From Streptomyces exfoliatus (GTDB lineage Bacteria > Actinomycetota > Actinomycetes > Streptomycetales > Streptomycetaceae): a stretch of DNA of 50,240 nt. Position 1 is the stretch's first letter. Each line of letters starts with the position of its first letter. The position numbers and the translations under genes were made by a program. The DNA lies in the NCBI RefSeq assembly GCF_000725545.1, contig NZ_JNZP01000039.1, positions 1 through 50,240 on the forward strand. The letters are read 5' to 3'. Below are positions 27,433-35,578 of this stretch, in pieces. The notes below the pieces were generated by a model. It ran no database searches. It worked only from the letters and a program-made list of their open reading frames with translations, and had not been told where the DNA came from.

Positions 27433-28302
27433 ATGCCGATGCTGCTGATCAAGGGCTCGTACCACATCCTCAACGCCCGGCCGGACGGGGACACCGTCCA
27501 TTTCACCCCCGACGATATGACCGAGTGGAACCTCGTCGAGGGGCCTCACAAGGTCGAACACAACGCGTCCGGCAGGGCCCGACTGCGGCTGGAGGCCATC
27601 GACGCGCTGGAGACCCACTACTCCCGGACCGGACCGGAGGTCCACCAGCCGCTGAAGTTCGGTCACGCCGCGCAGGACGAACTGCTGCGCTGGCTCGGCT
27701 TCACCAGCGTGACGCGGGACGCGAACGAGAAGGTCACCGCTGCCACCCCCACCAGCGTGCCCGGCTGGATCCTCACCCGTGGGGCGGCCAAGGATCACCG
27801 CTGCATCGCCCTGGCTGGCCGGGGCACACCCCCAGGCACGAGCGGAACGCAGATCTTCGTCGACGTGCCGATGCTCAAGACCACCGTCAACCACCACCTC
27901 CTCGCCACCGGCCTGGCCTACCCCACGTACTACCGCAGTCTCTTCCCCGACCTGCGCAACGAGCTGACGGCCGCGGTCCATCAGGCGCAGGCCGCCACGC
28001 CCGCCAAGGGGCTGTGGTCCGACGACGACACCCTCAACGGGGCGACCGTCACCGGGATGTCCTCGCTCACCGACGACACCGGCGCGGTGATCCTGCCGAA
28101 GCTCTTCCGGCGGCTGGTGGACTATCTCAACCTCGGCTCGGCAGACCTGAGTGGGTTCCCCACATTCCTGGACCATGCCCAGGACAGGTTCTGGATCCTG
28201 TCCACCGGCCAGCACACCACCGGCCTGGACGCGGTGGTCGAAGTCAGCAACAGCAAGGTGCGGATGACCCACCCTTCCGAAGACCTCGTCTTCGAAGACT
28301 GA
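27433..28302 (+). CDS. Staphylococcal-nuclease-like protein in a GMC oxidoreductase operon
   Basis: A 289-residue cytoplasmic protein, ATG 27433 preceded by AAGGAG. The first 130 residues fit the thermonuclease (SNase) OB fold: PDGDTV (Asp20), LRLEAIDALE (Arg52, Asp57, Glu60, spaced R-x4-D-x2-E exactly as in the SNase active site) and KDHR (Arg123). The mapping to SNase D21, R35, D40, E43 and R87 is mine. The remaining 160 residues are an extension containing FVDVPMLKTTVNHHLLATGL and TYYRSLFPDLRNELTAAVH, of unknown function. No signal peptide is present, unlike secreted SNases. It leads a four-gene operon (gaps of 16, 14 and 10 bp). Confidence 0.75.
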   Translation: MPMLLIKGSYHILNARPDGDTVHFTPDDMTEWNLVEGPHKVEHNASGRARLRLEAIDALETHYSRTGPEVHQPLKFGHAAQDELLRWLGFTSVTRDANEKVTAATPTSVPGWILTRGAAKDHRCIALAGRGTPPGTSGTQIFVDVPMLKTTVNHHLLATGLAYPTYYRSLFPDLRNELTAAVHQAQAATPAKGLWSDDDTLNGATVTGMSSLTDDTGAVILPKLFRRLVDYLNLGSADLSGFPTFLDHAQDRFWILSTGQHTTGLDAVVEVSNSKVRMTHPSEDLVFED

Positions 28303-28318
28303 GCAGGAGGCAGCCGCC

Positions 28319-28717
28319 ATGACCCACGCTGCAGACTTCCGCGCGCTGTCCGAACTGCTCACCGGAGAGCAGCCCCTGGACCAGGCGACGGCCGACGCGC
28401 ACCGCGAGCGCCTCGCCCGCCACTTCCCCGCCGACGTGGACCGTCTCATCGACGCCTACCGTGCCGCTGTCGGCCAGCCGGACCCCGGCGCCGCGCTTTT
28501 CACCGCCGTCAACGCGGACCCGGCGCTCGCGAGGCTTGCGCGGGAGACGCTCGCGATCTGGTACACGGCGCAGTTCACGCGCCCCGACAACACGCAGGAC
28601 GCGCCGGACACACCCTCGCGCTATCGCGCTGGGCTGGTGTGGAAGGTCATCAGCGCCCACCCGCTCTCCGCTGCCCCGGTTCCGGGCGGCTACGGCTACT
28701 GGACCCAGCACCCCTGA
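28319..28717 (+). CDS. Sugar-dehydrogenase small-subunit-like protein, no signal peptide
   Basis: A 132-residue helical protein resembling the gamma subunit of membrane-bound FAD sugar/sorbitol dehydrogenases (FRALSELLTGEQPLDQATAD, then LARETLAIWYTAQF and the C-terminal Trp/Pro-rich YGYWTQHP). The canonical subunit carries a Tat signal and exports the flavoprotein by hitch-hiking. Here the protein begins MTHAADFRALS with no twin-arginine or hydrophobic signal, so the pair probably stays in the cytoplasm. AGGAGG precedes the ATG. It sits directly before the GMC gene, as its partners usually do. Confidence 0.82.
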   Translation: MTHAADFRALSELLTGEQPLDQATADAHRERLARHFPADVDRLIDAYRAAVGQPDPGAALFTAVNADPALARLARETLAIWYTAQFTRPDNTQDAPDTPSRYRAGLVWKVISAHPLSAAPVPGGYGYWTQHP

Positions 28718-28731
28718 GGCAAGGAGACCTG

Positions 28732-30432
28732 ATGGACACCACCTACGACGTCGTCATCATCGGCGCGGGAGTGGCTGGGGCGATGTGCGCGTGCCGGATC
28801 AAGGAGGTGAAGCCGCAGGCGCGGATCCTGCTTCTGGATGCCGGCGACAACGACGTCGATGACGACCAGCGCCAGGCGTTCGTCGACGCCTACCAGGTGT
28901 CGACGGCCAAGAACGTCCCCTCCCCGTACGCGGCGCTGGGCAACAACAAGTTCGGCTACGCGCCCTCCTCGGACGGCACCAGTGACCCCGTCGCCATGAA
29001 CCGGTACTACGTGGAGAGCGGACCGGACCTGTTCAAGAGCGGCTTCCAGCGCATGGTCGGCGGCAGCACCTGGGCATGGCGCGGCAACACACCCCGGTTC
29101 CTGCCGACCGACTTCGACCTCAAGACCCGGTACGGCATCGCCGTGGACTGGCCGCTCACGTACAACGACCTCGAGCCGTACTACGCCCAGGCCGAGGTGG
29201 AACTGGGTGTGTCGGGAAACCGTGACGAGTGGGAGCCGCTCACCCCGCGCAGTACGGACTACCCCATGCCCGGCATCGCTGCCAGCTACGGCGACGAGCT
29301 CGTACGCGCCGCCCTGGCCGATATCGAGCCGATCGACGGCACTCCCGTCACCGTCCTCACCACTCCCCAGGCCCGCAACTCGGAGGAGTACCAGGGGCGC
29401 AGCGCCTGCCAGGGCAACTCCAGCTGTATCCCGATCTGCCCGTCCGGTGCGAAGTACGACGCCTCGGTCCATGTCCGCCGAGCCCGCGACGAGCTCGACG
29501 TCCAGGTGCGCACCGGCTGTACCGTCGCCCGCCTGGTCCCGCGGCCCGGCAACGTCTCCCCCACCGTCGTCTTCCGGGACTGGACCACCACCGAGCGGGC
29601 CGAGGAGCAGGTGAACGGCACGCACGTCGTGCTGGCCGTGAACGCCATCGAAACCCCGAAGCTGTGGCTGCTCTCCGGACTGGACAACCGCAGCGACCAG
29701 GTCGGCCGCAACCTCATGGACCATCTCGCCGAAGAGGTCGTCGGCCTGTTCGGCCAGCCCGTCTTCCCCTACCGCGGCCCGCAGTCGACGCTCAGTATCG
29801 AGACGTTCCGCGACGGGCCGTGGCGGCGCACCACCGGCGCGTTCCGCATGACGATCGGCAACGACGGATGGGGCCGCTTCGAATCACCGAGCTTGGCAGT
29901 CGACAAGCTGATGTGGGATCCGGCCGCCAAGAAGCTCAAGCACTACGGCACCGAACTGCAGGACGCGCTGGCCGAGCGGGTCACCCGCATGCTGCGCATC
30001 GGCTACTCCACCGAGCAGCTCCCCGACTCCGCCAACCGGGTCACCCTCTCCGACGAGAGGGACGGCCTGGACATTCCCCGCCCCAAGATCGCCTTCAAGA
30101 TCGACGACTACTCCAAGCGAGCCCTGGCCTACGGCCACTCCGTCGCCCGCCGTATCTGGCAGCACATGGAGGACACCGCCGGCGCGGAGGAGATCGAACC
30201 CCTGCAGCCGACGCTGAAGTTCAACGGAGCCGGCCACCCCATGGGCACCACCCGCATGGGAACCGACCGGGCGACTTCCGTGGTCAACGCGGACGGGCTC
30301 TCCCACGCCCACACCAACCTGTGGGTCGTGGGCCCGTCCGTCTTCCCCACCGGAAGCACGGCCAACCCCACGCTCACCCTGGCCGCCCTGACGCTGCGCA
30401 CCGCCGACAAGCTCGCCACCACCCTCCCGTGA
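28732..30432 (+). CDS. GMC-family FAD oxidoreductase (sugar/polyol dehydrogenase large-subunit type)
   Basis: A 566-residue flavoprotein of the glucose-methanol-choline family. The FAD-binding motif GAGVAG spans residues 11-16. The catalytic pair is His502 (GAGHPMGTTRMG) and Asn545 (STANPTLT). Cys226, Cys232 and Cys236 lie in a stretch like the Fe-S-binding cysteine region of bacterial FAD-glucose dehydrogenases (C-x5-C-x3-C, GNSSCIPICPSGAKY). AAGGAG precedes ATG 28732. No signal peptide is present. It probably oxidises a sugar or polyol and passes electrons through the cluster to an acceptor; no cytochrome c subunit is encoded nearby, so the acceptor is unknown. Confidence 0.9.
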   Translation: MDTTYDVVIIGAGVAGAMCACRIKEVKPQARILLLDAGDNDVDDDQRQAFVDAYQVSTAKNVPSPYAALGNNKFGYAPSSDGTSDPVAMNRYYVESGPDLFKSGFQRMVGGSTWAWRGNTPRFLPTDFDLKTRYGIAVDWPLTYNDLEPYYAQAEVELGVSGNRDEWEPLTPRSTDYPMPGIAASYGDELVRAALADIEPIDGTPVTVLTTPQARNSEEYQGRSACQGNSSCIPICPSGAKYDASVHVRRARDELDVQVRTGCTVARLVPRPGNVSPTVVFRDWTTTERAEEQVNGTHVVLAVNAIETPKLWLLSGLDNRSDQVGRNLMDHLAEEVVGLFGQPVFPYRGPQSTLSIETFRDGPWRRTTGAFRMTIGNDGWGRFESPSLAVDKLMWDPAAKKLKHYGTELQDALAERVTRMLRIGYSTEQLPDSANRVTLSDERDGLDIPRPKIAFKIDDYSKRALAYGHSVARRIWQHMEDTAGAEEIEPLQPTLKFNGAGHPMGTTRMGTDRATSVVNADGLSHAHTNLWVVGPSVFPTGSTANPTLTLAALTLRTADKLATTLP

Positions 30433-30442
30433 AGCAGCCACC

Positions 30443-31000
30443 GTGACCGTCACCACGCGGCTGACCATCGCCCGCCACGGACAAGCCCGGTGCAACGTCG
30501 ACGGCCGCGTCGGCGGCCCCAAGACCTGCACCGGGCTCACCGACCACGGACGCGACCAGATCGAACTGCTGGCCGCCCGGCTCGCCGCCCAACAGCGCAC
30601 CGGACCCGCCTTCGACGCCCTGTACACAGGCCCCAGGCCCCGCCTGCAGGAAAGCGGCCGCATCCTCGCCCACGCCCGCCCCGACCAGCCCTACGCACCC
30701 GGCTCGGACAGCTGGAACGGCTACCTCACCAGGGCAGCCACGCACCTGGCCGCCCTCCTCGAGCACCACCAGGGCCAGAACATCCTGATCGCCGCACACG
30801 GCGAAACCATCCACGCCGCCTACCATCTCCTGCTCCAGGTCCCCGTCCAGACAAGCGCGCACACGGGCCTCGGAACGAACCACGCCGGCCTGACCCGCTT
30901 CGAGCGCCACCACGACCAGTACGGAAACCAGTACTGGGTTCTCGCCGTCCTCAACGACACCGCCCACCTCAACGACCGTGCGACGCAAAGCGATCAGTGA
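30443..31000 (+). CDS. Histidine phosphatase (phosphoglycerate-mutase-like), short
   Basis: A 185-residue member of the histidine phosphatase superfamily: ARHGQARCN near the N-terminus (RHG with phospho-accepting His12) and the second catalytic His in ILIAAHGETIHAAYHLL. GTG 30443 lies 10 bp after the GMC stop. Typical members run 200-230 residues; the segment between GRILA and HARPDQPYAPGSDSW looks about 30 residues short, so an internal deletion is possible but the catalytic set is intact. It is the last gene of the SNase/GMC operon and may dephosphorylate a sugar phosphate related to the dehydrogenase substrate. Confidence 0.82.
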   Translation: MTVTTRLTIARHGQARCNVDGRVGGPKTCTGLTDHGRDQIELLAARLAAQQRTGPAFDALYTGPRPRLQESGRILAHARPDQPYAPGSDSWNGYLTRAATHLAALLEHHQGQNILIAAHGETIHAAYHLLLQVPVQTSAHTGLGTNHAGLTRFERHHDQYGNQYWVLAVLNDTAHLNDRATQSDQ

Positions 31001-31247
31001 CCGAGCCGAAGCCAGGAAGTGCCCCTCGTTCGCTGAGCCATCGATGCGCTGTAGCTGGTCATCCGCACAGGTTCAAGGCACGGGTCCGGTCCTGGCCGGG
31101 CGAGCGGCTTCGAGTCCGGCCTGCCCCTCCCCCAGCGTGAACCCCAGCCGCTGGGCGGCCTTGATGACCCGCAGCGCGGTCACTGACATCGCTTCCCGCC
31201 TGTCCGTTACTCCGGGCGCGGGGCGGAAGTGCCGGACAGGCGGGGCG

Positions 31248-31646
31248 TACCGTCAGGAGGAAGCGGCGTCCTCGCGGCTGGACCACCACCAGGCTCCGGC
31301 CACCGTGCGCCTGCGGGACCAAAGAGAGTCGGTCGCCCTCGATCGTGTGGCCCCAGAGCAGCGTCCCGCCCGGCGAGGGCAGGACCGAGCAGGGCACAGA
31401 GGTGGAGCCCGCCAGCCGACGGCTCCATTCCTCCCCATACGCACGCAGGCCCCGGGCACCACAGAAGTACACGTAGTCGGAGATCATGACGTCGCCGTAC
31501 GTAGCTGCCGCGGCCACATAGTCCGCTGGAAAGACGACTCCCCAGTCACGCGCGACCGCCTCGATCACAGCGGCGCCTTCATCCGCCGGCCCGACGGGAG
31601 GGCCCAGCAGTTCGGCCAGGCTCCAACCGCCCCGCGCCGCGAGGGC
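31248..31646 (-). pseudogene. SMI1/KNR4 (SUKH) family remnant 1
   Basis: The minus-strand frame encodes WGVVFPADYVAAAATYGDVM, the classic SUKH core (W-x-(L/F)P-DY-x3-YG), then ISDYVYF and LLWGHTIEGDRLSLVPQ. The C-terminal Trp-rich helix is replaced by Arg/Pro-rich sequence, so the gene is broken. SUKH proteins are immunity partners of contact-dependent or polymorphic toxins. It sits head-to-tail with a second SUKH remnant. Confidence 0.7.
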
Positions 31647-31668
31647 CGCCTCCTCCCCGGGGCGGGCG

Positions 31669-32280
31669 CGGGCGTCAAGGGCTCGCCATTCAGGTCGGCG
31701 TCGCCCTCGAAGGACCACCACAGCTCGCCGTCCCGCGTCAGGCAGGGCACGCAGCCGTCCACCATGCCGCCGTGGTCCAGTACCTCGGCCACCTCCGCCA
31801 GGTAAGCGGCGAGCGACGGCCAGCCGTCGCCGAAGTGGCCCGTTCCGTCGTGGCACGCGGCGCCCAACCGCCCCTGCTCCGGACCCTCGCGCATGTCGAT
31901 CACCTGCGCGTCCCCGTCGCCGTGGGCCCAGGGGATCCACCGAACGTGCCACCAGGGCTCTTCCGATGGCCCAGAGGACTCGCGGAGGTCTTCGTCGTCA
32001 CCCGCGATCTCCTCGCACATCCGTCAGTGGTCCACGATCAGCGCGACCGGCTGGGGCGGCTCGCCCGGAAAGAGGTTGCCCCACTCCAGCACGCCGTCGT
32101 GGCAGAGCAGAGAGTCGACCAGGTCGGCCGGAAAGCGCAGACCCATCACCTCCTGCGCCGCCTCGATCCGGCCCGGATCCGCGGGCGGTGCGAGGAGCTC
32201 GTACGAGGCGGGGCGTACACGGGCAGCCAGGCGTCTATACGGTCCCACGTCGAACGGACCGACGACACAAGGGAACTCAT
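31669..32280 (-). pseudogene. SMI1/KNR4 (SUKH) family gene with frameshift and nonsense codon
   Basis: Starting at ATG 32280 (TWDRIDAWL) the frame shifts near 32220-32235, then reads YELLAPPADPGRIEAAQEVM, LRFPADLVDSLLCHDGV and stops at a TGA (32024-32026). In the same frame it resumes RMCEEIAGDDEDL, then VRWIPWAHGDGDAQVIDMRE and PSLAAYLAEVAEVLDHG, the conserved middle and C-terminal parts of SUKH proteins (WIP-A--G-GD--V-D). TGG to TGA is the simplest explanation for the stop. Two lesions make it a pseudogene unless they are sequencing errors. Confidence 0.75.
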
Positions 32281-32541
32281 GGCGCCGAGCATGCCCCACA
32301 CCACCGACAACGACCTTGTCGGGGCACCAGCCTCAGCAGCAGAGACCGAAGAGGCCGTCCTCGTACGCCTACACGAGCGACAGCGAACCTTCACTGGAAA
32401 ACGACCCAGCCATCACCAATACAACGACACCCTCACAACCCACCCAGCCCTGCCACCAGGAACAATGCCACCCCGGCCCAGTGCAGAACGCTGTCGCCGT
32501 CCACTGGAACTCACACGTCGCCCATCAGGTCGAGTACCGCG

Positions 32542-32843
32542 ATGGCGGACAACCTGTGGGACTACAGCCCGACATGTGGGCACCGGACGGCCTGGACCTG
32601 ACCGGCTGGAGCGTGATGGCGACGGACGGGTTCGTGCGACGTGTGGACGAACACACCGAAGAAGTGGGCGACGCCTACCTGGTCCTGGACGGCGGAGCAT
32701 GGAACTTGGGAAAGCCGCTGATCCCCGCGAGCGCGGTCGTCCGGTGCGAACCCGAGGAGAGGACCATCCGGCTGGCACTCACGCGAGGGCAGGTCGAGGA
32801 CGCCCCGCAGCACCTCTCCGAGACCGATCGAGCCGACGGGTAG
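32542..32843 (+). CDS. PRC-barrel-like protein with an apparent N-terminal frameshift
   Basis: The main frame encodes LTGWSVMATDGFVRRVDEHTEEVGDAYLV and continues through LVLDGGAWNLGKPLIPASAV, a PRC-barrel (about residues 10-75) as in small Streptomyces stress proteins. The expected opening is present in a different frame at ATG 32542 (MADNLWDYSPT), so one base seems lost or gained near 32572. If the shift is real, translation would have to start at ATG 32574. PRC-barrels bind partner proteins, and small versions are often osmotic-stress-induced. A terminator shared with the convergent gas-vesicle cluster follows. Confidence 0.6.
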
Positions 32844-32901
32844 CACCGGGACGACGTCGTCGCGTACTTCGTCGAAGCCGCCCGCAGCAGGTGACCCGGG
32901 C

Positions 32902-32964
32902 GCCCCCGAACGCGCGGGGGCCTCTCACGCCGCCGGTCCGCTCCGCGGGTGCGGAGCGGACCGG
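32902..32964. terminator. Bidirectional double-hairpin terminator
   Basis: Two hairpins: GCCCCCG-6 nt-CGGGGGC (32902-32921) and a perfect 14-bp stem CCGGTCCGCTCCGC-GGGT-GCGGAGCGGACCGG (32933-32964). They lie between the convergent PRC-barrel gene and the last gene of the gas-vesicle cluster. Confidence 0.8.
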
Positions 32965-33007
32965 AGAGGGGTTGCGTGGGGGCGTGAGACCCTCACGGAG
33001 GGGGCGG

Positions 33008-33514
33008 TCAGATCCGCCCGCCGGCTAGCCGGGTGAGCGGGCCGACGGCGGGCCGGGCGGTCGCACGGCCGGCCGCAAAGGCGACCCCGGCGAGCCCCGC
33101 CGCCGCTCCCGCCGCGACGACCTTGCGGCTCTTGACGACCGTCCAGACCGTGGTGGCGGCCGACGCCACCTTCGCCGCGTTCGCCGTGACGGCTTCCCGG
33201 CCCGACTGCAGCCCGTCCGCCACCGCGCCCCCGGCCCGCTTCGCGGCGCCCTCCGCGCGGCCGGCGCCCGCGGCGGCGGTCTCACCCGCCCCGCGCGCGG
33301 TGCTCCCCGCCTCCCGTGCGGCGGACTTCGCGCCGCCCGTCGCCGACTTCGCCCCGTTCGAGGCCGCGGAGGCCTTCGAGCGGGTGCGCTCCGCGGTCGA
33401 AGCGGCCCGCTTCGAGGTCCGTGCGGTGGACTTGCTGCGCGACGAGGACGTCTTGGCCGACGATGTGGCGTCGGCGCTCTTGGAACTGTCGGAACTCCCG
33501 TTCGATGTAGTCAT
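33008..33514 (-). CDS. Low-complexity Ala/Ser/Lys/Arg-rich protein at end of gvp cluster
   Basis: A 168-residue protein whose first 120 residues are almost entirely Ser, Ala, Lys, Arg, Thr and Gly with clustered basic residues (KSTARTSKRAAS), followed by KVVAAGAAAGLAGVAFAAGR, a single hydrophobic segment near residue 140. AAGGAGG precedes ATG 33514. The basic low-complexity part resembles histone-like or nucleoid-associated tails; the hydrophobic segment suggests membrane or vesicle-shell association. It lies 77 bp after gvpK on the same strand, with no promoter-like palindrome between, so it is probably co-transcribed. Function unknown. Confidence 0.75.
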   Translation of the reverse strand: MTTSNGSSDSSKSADATSSAKTSSSRSKSTARTSKRAASTAERTRSKASAASNGAKSATGGAKSAAREAGSTARGAGETAAAGAGRAEGAAKRAGGAVADGLQSGREAVTANAAKVASAATTVWTVVKSRKVVAAGAAAGLAGVAFAAGRATARPAVGPLTRLAGGRI

Positions 33515-33591
33515 GGCATTCCTCCTTGCCTGTGTCGAGCAGATGAAACGAGCGGTCGGTCCGGCCTTTCCGTCCGGCGGCGCGGAACCGC

Positions 33592-33957
33592 TCACCGACC
33601 GGCCGGGTCCCGGGGCAGCAGCGAACCGAGGGGGCCGAGATCCAGGTTCAGGTCGTCCATGGTCAGGCCGTAGCGCGTGCACAGCTCCTCCATGCGCTCC
33701 TCCAGGATCATCAGCGTCATGCCGACGCGTTCTTCCTCCTCCTCGCCGAGGTCGCCCTGCTCGACCCGGTGGACGGCGGTGCGCTCCATCAGCTGGCGCA
33801 GCAACTCCACGATCGTCAGGACGAGTTTGATGAGGTCCCGCTCCACCGTGTCTGAATCCGTGGCGAGCCGCTGCGTCAGCGCATGGCCCGCGGCGGCGCC
33901 GTCCGGTGCCTTCACGAGCTCCTCCAGTCCGTGCCGCACCACGCGATCAGGGCTCAT
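33592..33957 (-). CDS. gvpK: Gas vesicle protein GvpK
   Basis: A 121-residue GvpK-family protein: LIKLVLTIVELLRQLMERTA followed by VEQGDLGEEEEERVGMTLM and a C-terminal LTMDDLNLDLGPLG. GvpK is an accessory protein needed for vesicle assembly, mostly helical. ATG 33957 overlaps the gvpS stop (ATGA). It is the last conserved gvp gene of the cluster, as in other streptomycetes. Confidence 0.92.
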   Translation of the reverse strand: MSPDRVVRHGLEELVKAPDGAAAGHALTQRLATDSDTVERDLIKLVLTIVELLRQLMERTAVHRVEQGDLGEEEEERVGMTLMILEERMEELCTRYGLTMDDLNLDLGPLGSLLPRDPAGR

Positions 33958-34211
33958 ACCGTGTCCTCCTCGGGGTGCTCCGGTGCGGCCGCGCGGGCCC
34001 AGGGCGCAGGGTCCTCGGCGGTGATCGACCGGATGACCGCCCGCAGGTTGATGTGGACGAGGTCCACGTCGGCGATGGACAGGACGAGGTCACCGGTCAG
34101 GACCGCGCCTCCGGTCAGCAGGCGGTCCAGCAGGTCGATCAGGGCGACCGGCGGCCCGGCGAGCCGGTCGCCCGGCTCGTGCCGCCCGTCGTCCACGACT
34201 TGGGTTCTCAT
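33954..34211 (-). CDS. gvpS: Gas vesicle protein GvpS (GvpA/J/M family)
   Basis: An 85-residue protein with the GvpA-fold core VALIDLLDRLLTGGAVLTGD followed by LVLSIADVDLVHINLRAVI: the helix-strand-turn-strand that builds the ribbed shell. It is shorter than GvpA and lacks the C-terminal extension. ATG 34211 overlaps the gvpL stop. GvpA-like paralogues such as GvpJ, GvpM and GvpS are minor shell or nucleation proteins. Confidence 0.88.
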   Translation of the reverse strand: MRTQVVDDGRHEPGDRLAGPPVALIDLLDRLLTGGAVLTGDLVLSIADVDLVHINLRAVIRSITAEDPAPWARAAAPEHPEEDTV

Positions 34212-35101
34212 CGGGGCGCCGTACCTCCCTCGCCGCCCTCGGTGACGGGCGAGGCGAAGGAGTACGGCGCCCACGGTCCGGTGACCTCCACCCTGACCCC
34301 CGCCACCCCGCTCCCGGCCGCCTCCACCTCCGCGCGGAACCGCGCCTCGGCGTTCGCGGGCACCAGATAGGCGTGGTTGGCGACGTTCATGCCGCGCTCG
34401 CCGGACAGTTCGCCCTGCTGCGTACGGTGGGCGACGGAGGCCCGAGCGGTCTCCAGCACCGCCCGCGTCACCTGACCCCTAACCTCCTCGGCCGCCCGGT
34501 ATAGGTCCTCGGTGCCGCGCCGCTGCCGCCTGCGCTGCTGGAGGTACGCCCTGCCCGGGCTCGTCGGCCCCGACCCGTGCGCCGCTCGGTGCTCCGGGGC
34601 GGGGGGCGAGGCGGCGGGGTCCACGAAGACCTTCACTCCCAGTTCGACGTGACCGTCCAGCCACGTCAGCATGTCGGTGAAGCCGCCCCGGTGCGCGAGG
34701 AGCATCCCGGTCACCCCCTCCACGTCGGAGTACACCGTGGCCAGGCGGAGGGGGAGGACGGCGGTCCGCGCGAACGCGGCGTCGACGACGGCGTGGTGGG
34801 CGCGGGCGAGCTCTTCGAGCCCCGGGAGGTGTTCCAGCCGGCGGCGCAGCGGCTCCTCGCCGAAGGCCGCGGCCGGTACGTCCGACACCAGGGCCACCAG
34901 GCCGCCCTCCGCGACCAGCCGCACGTCGTGCCCGTCCACCCCGCCTCCGGGTCCCGCGAGCGGTGCGAGCGTCCCGTCGTCCCGGCCGATGCCGTAGACG
35001 TACACGCGCATCTGGGACTGGGGCTGGTCGCGGGTCCGGTCCCGGGCCCGGACGTGGGCCGTGGCTTCGGTGCGGTTGTCGGTCCGGTCGGTCGTGCTCA
35101 T
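34208..35101 (-). CDS. gvpL: Gas vesicle protein GvpL (GvpF/L family)
   Basis: A 297-residue GvpF/GvpL-family protein. ATG 35101 follows GGAGGAGG; a 30-residue hydrophilic N-terminus precedes the domain. Conserved parts are MRVYVYGIGRDDG, RLVAEGGLVALVSDVPA, HHAVVDAAFARTAVLPLRLA and the closing GPWAPYSFA. An Arg/Gln-rich loop (YLQQRRRQRRGTEDLY) lies between the two halves. GvpF/L are thought to act as nucleation chaperones for GvpA. It overlaps gvpJ and gvpS by four bases each. Confidence 0.9.
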   Translation of the reverse strand: MSTTDRTDNRTEATAHVRARDRTRDQPQSQMRVYVYGIGRDDGTLAPLAGPGGGVDGHDVRLVAEGGLVALVSDVPAAAFGEEPLRRRLEHLPGLEELARAHHAVVDAAFARTAVLPLRLATVYSDVEGVTGMLLAHRGGFTDMLTWLDGHVELGVKVFVDPAASPPAPEHRAAHGSGPTSPGRAYLQQRRRQRRGTEDLYRAAEEVRGQVTRAVLETARASVAHRTQQGELSGERGMNVANHAYLVPANAEARFRAEVEAAGSGVAGVRVEVTGPWAPYSFASPVTEGGEGGTAPR

Positions 35102-35505
35102 CGTGCCTCCTCCGTCCCGTCGTCCGTGACGGCCCTCTGCCCGCCGTCCCGCAGGCGGGCGAGTTCGGCGCGCAACAGCTCGTTCTCGTCGACCAGTTGC
35201 CGCTCCCGCCGGGACCCGCCGTCGAGGGGGGCGGGCGCACGCGCCCGGGAGGAGAGCGAGGGATCGTGCTCCCACCAGTCGATCCCCATCTCCTTCGCCT
35301 TGTCGACCGAGGCGACCAGCAGGCGGAGCTTGATGGTCAGCAACTCGATGTCGAGAAGGTTGATCTGGATGTCACCGGCGATCACGACGCCCTTGTCGAG
35401 CACGCGTTCCAGGATGTCCGCGAGGTTCGCAGACGAGCCCTGTCGGCTGCTCGGCGGTCCGGCGTGCGACGAGGCCGGCAGGCGGCCCGCGAAGGACTCG
35501 GACAA
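35098..35505 (-). CDS. gvpJ: Gas vesicle protein GvpJ (GvpA/J/M family)
   Basis: A 135-residue minor shell protein with the GvpA-like core NLADILERVLDKGVVIAGDI, then LLDIELLTIKLRLLVASVDK, followed by MGIDWWEHDPSLSS and a charged C-terminal helix rich in Arg/Glu. The start is TTG 35505, supported by GGAGAGGGG at good spacing; no ATG or GTG is closer. It begins 73 bp after gvpZ. That gap contains a short tandem repeat of GGTCAGA (35562-35582). Confidence 0.9.
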   Translation of the reverse strand: MSESFAGRLPASSHAGPPSSRQGSSANLADILERVLDKGVVIAGDIQINLLDIELLTIKLRLLVASVDKAKEMGIDWWEHDPSLSSRARAPAPLDGGSRRERQLVDENELLRAELARLRDGGQRAVTDDGTEEAR

Positions 35506-35578
35506 GGTATGCCCCTCTCCTGTCTAGGTGCTTCTGCTGTCGGTCAGCGGCAAACCGCAAGCGGTCAGAGGTCAGAGG

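Noticed and set aside
29229..30446. Plus-strand Arg/Pro/His-rich frame inside the GMC gene
   Set aside because: An out-of-frame reading of the dehydrogenase; no ribosome site or domain.
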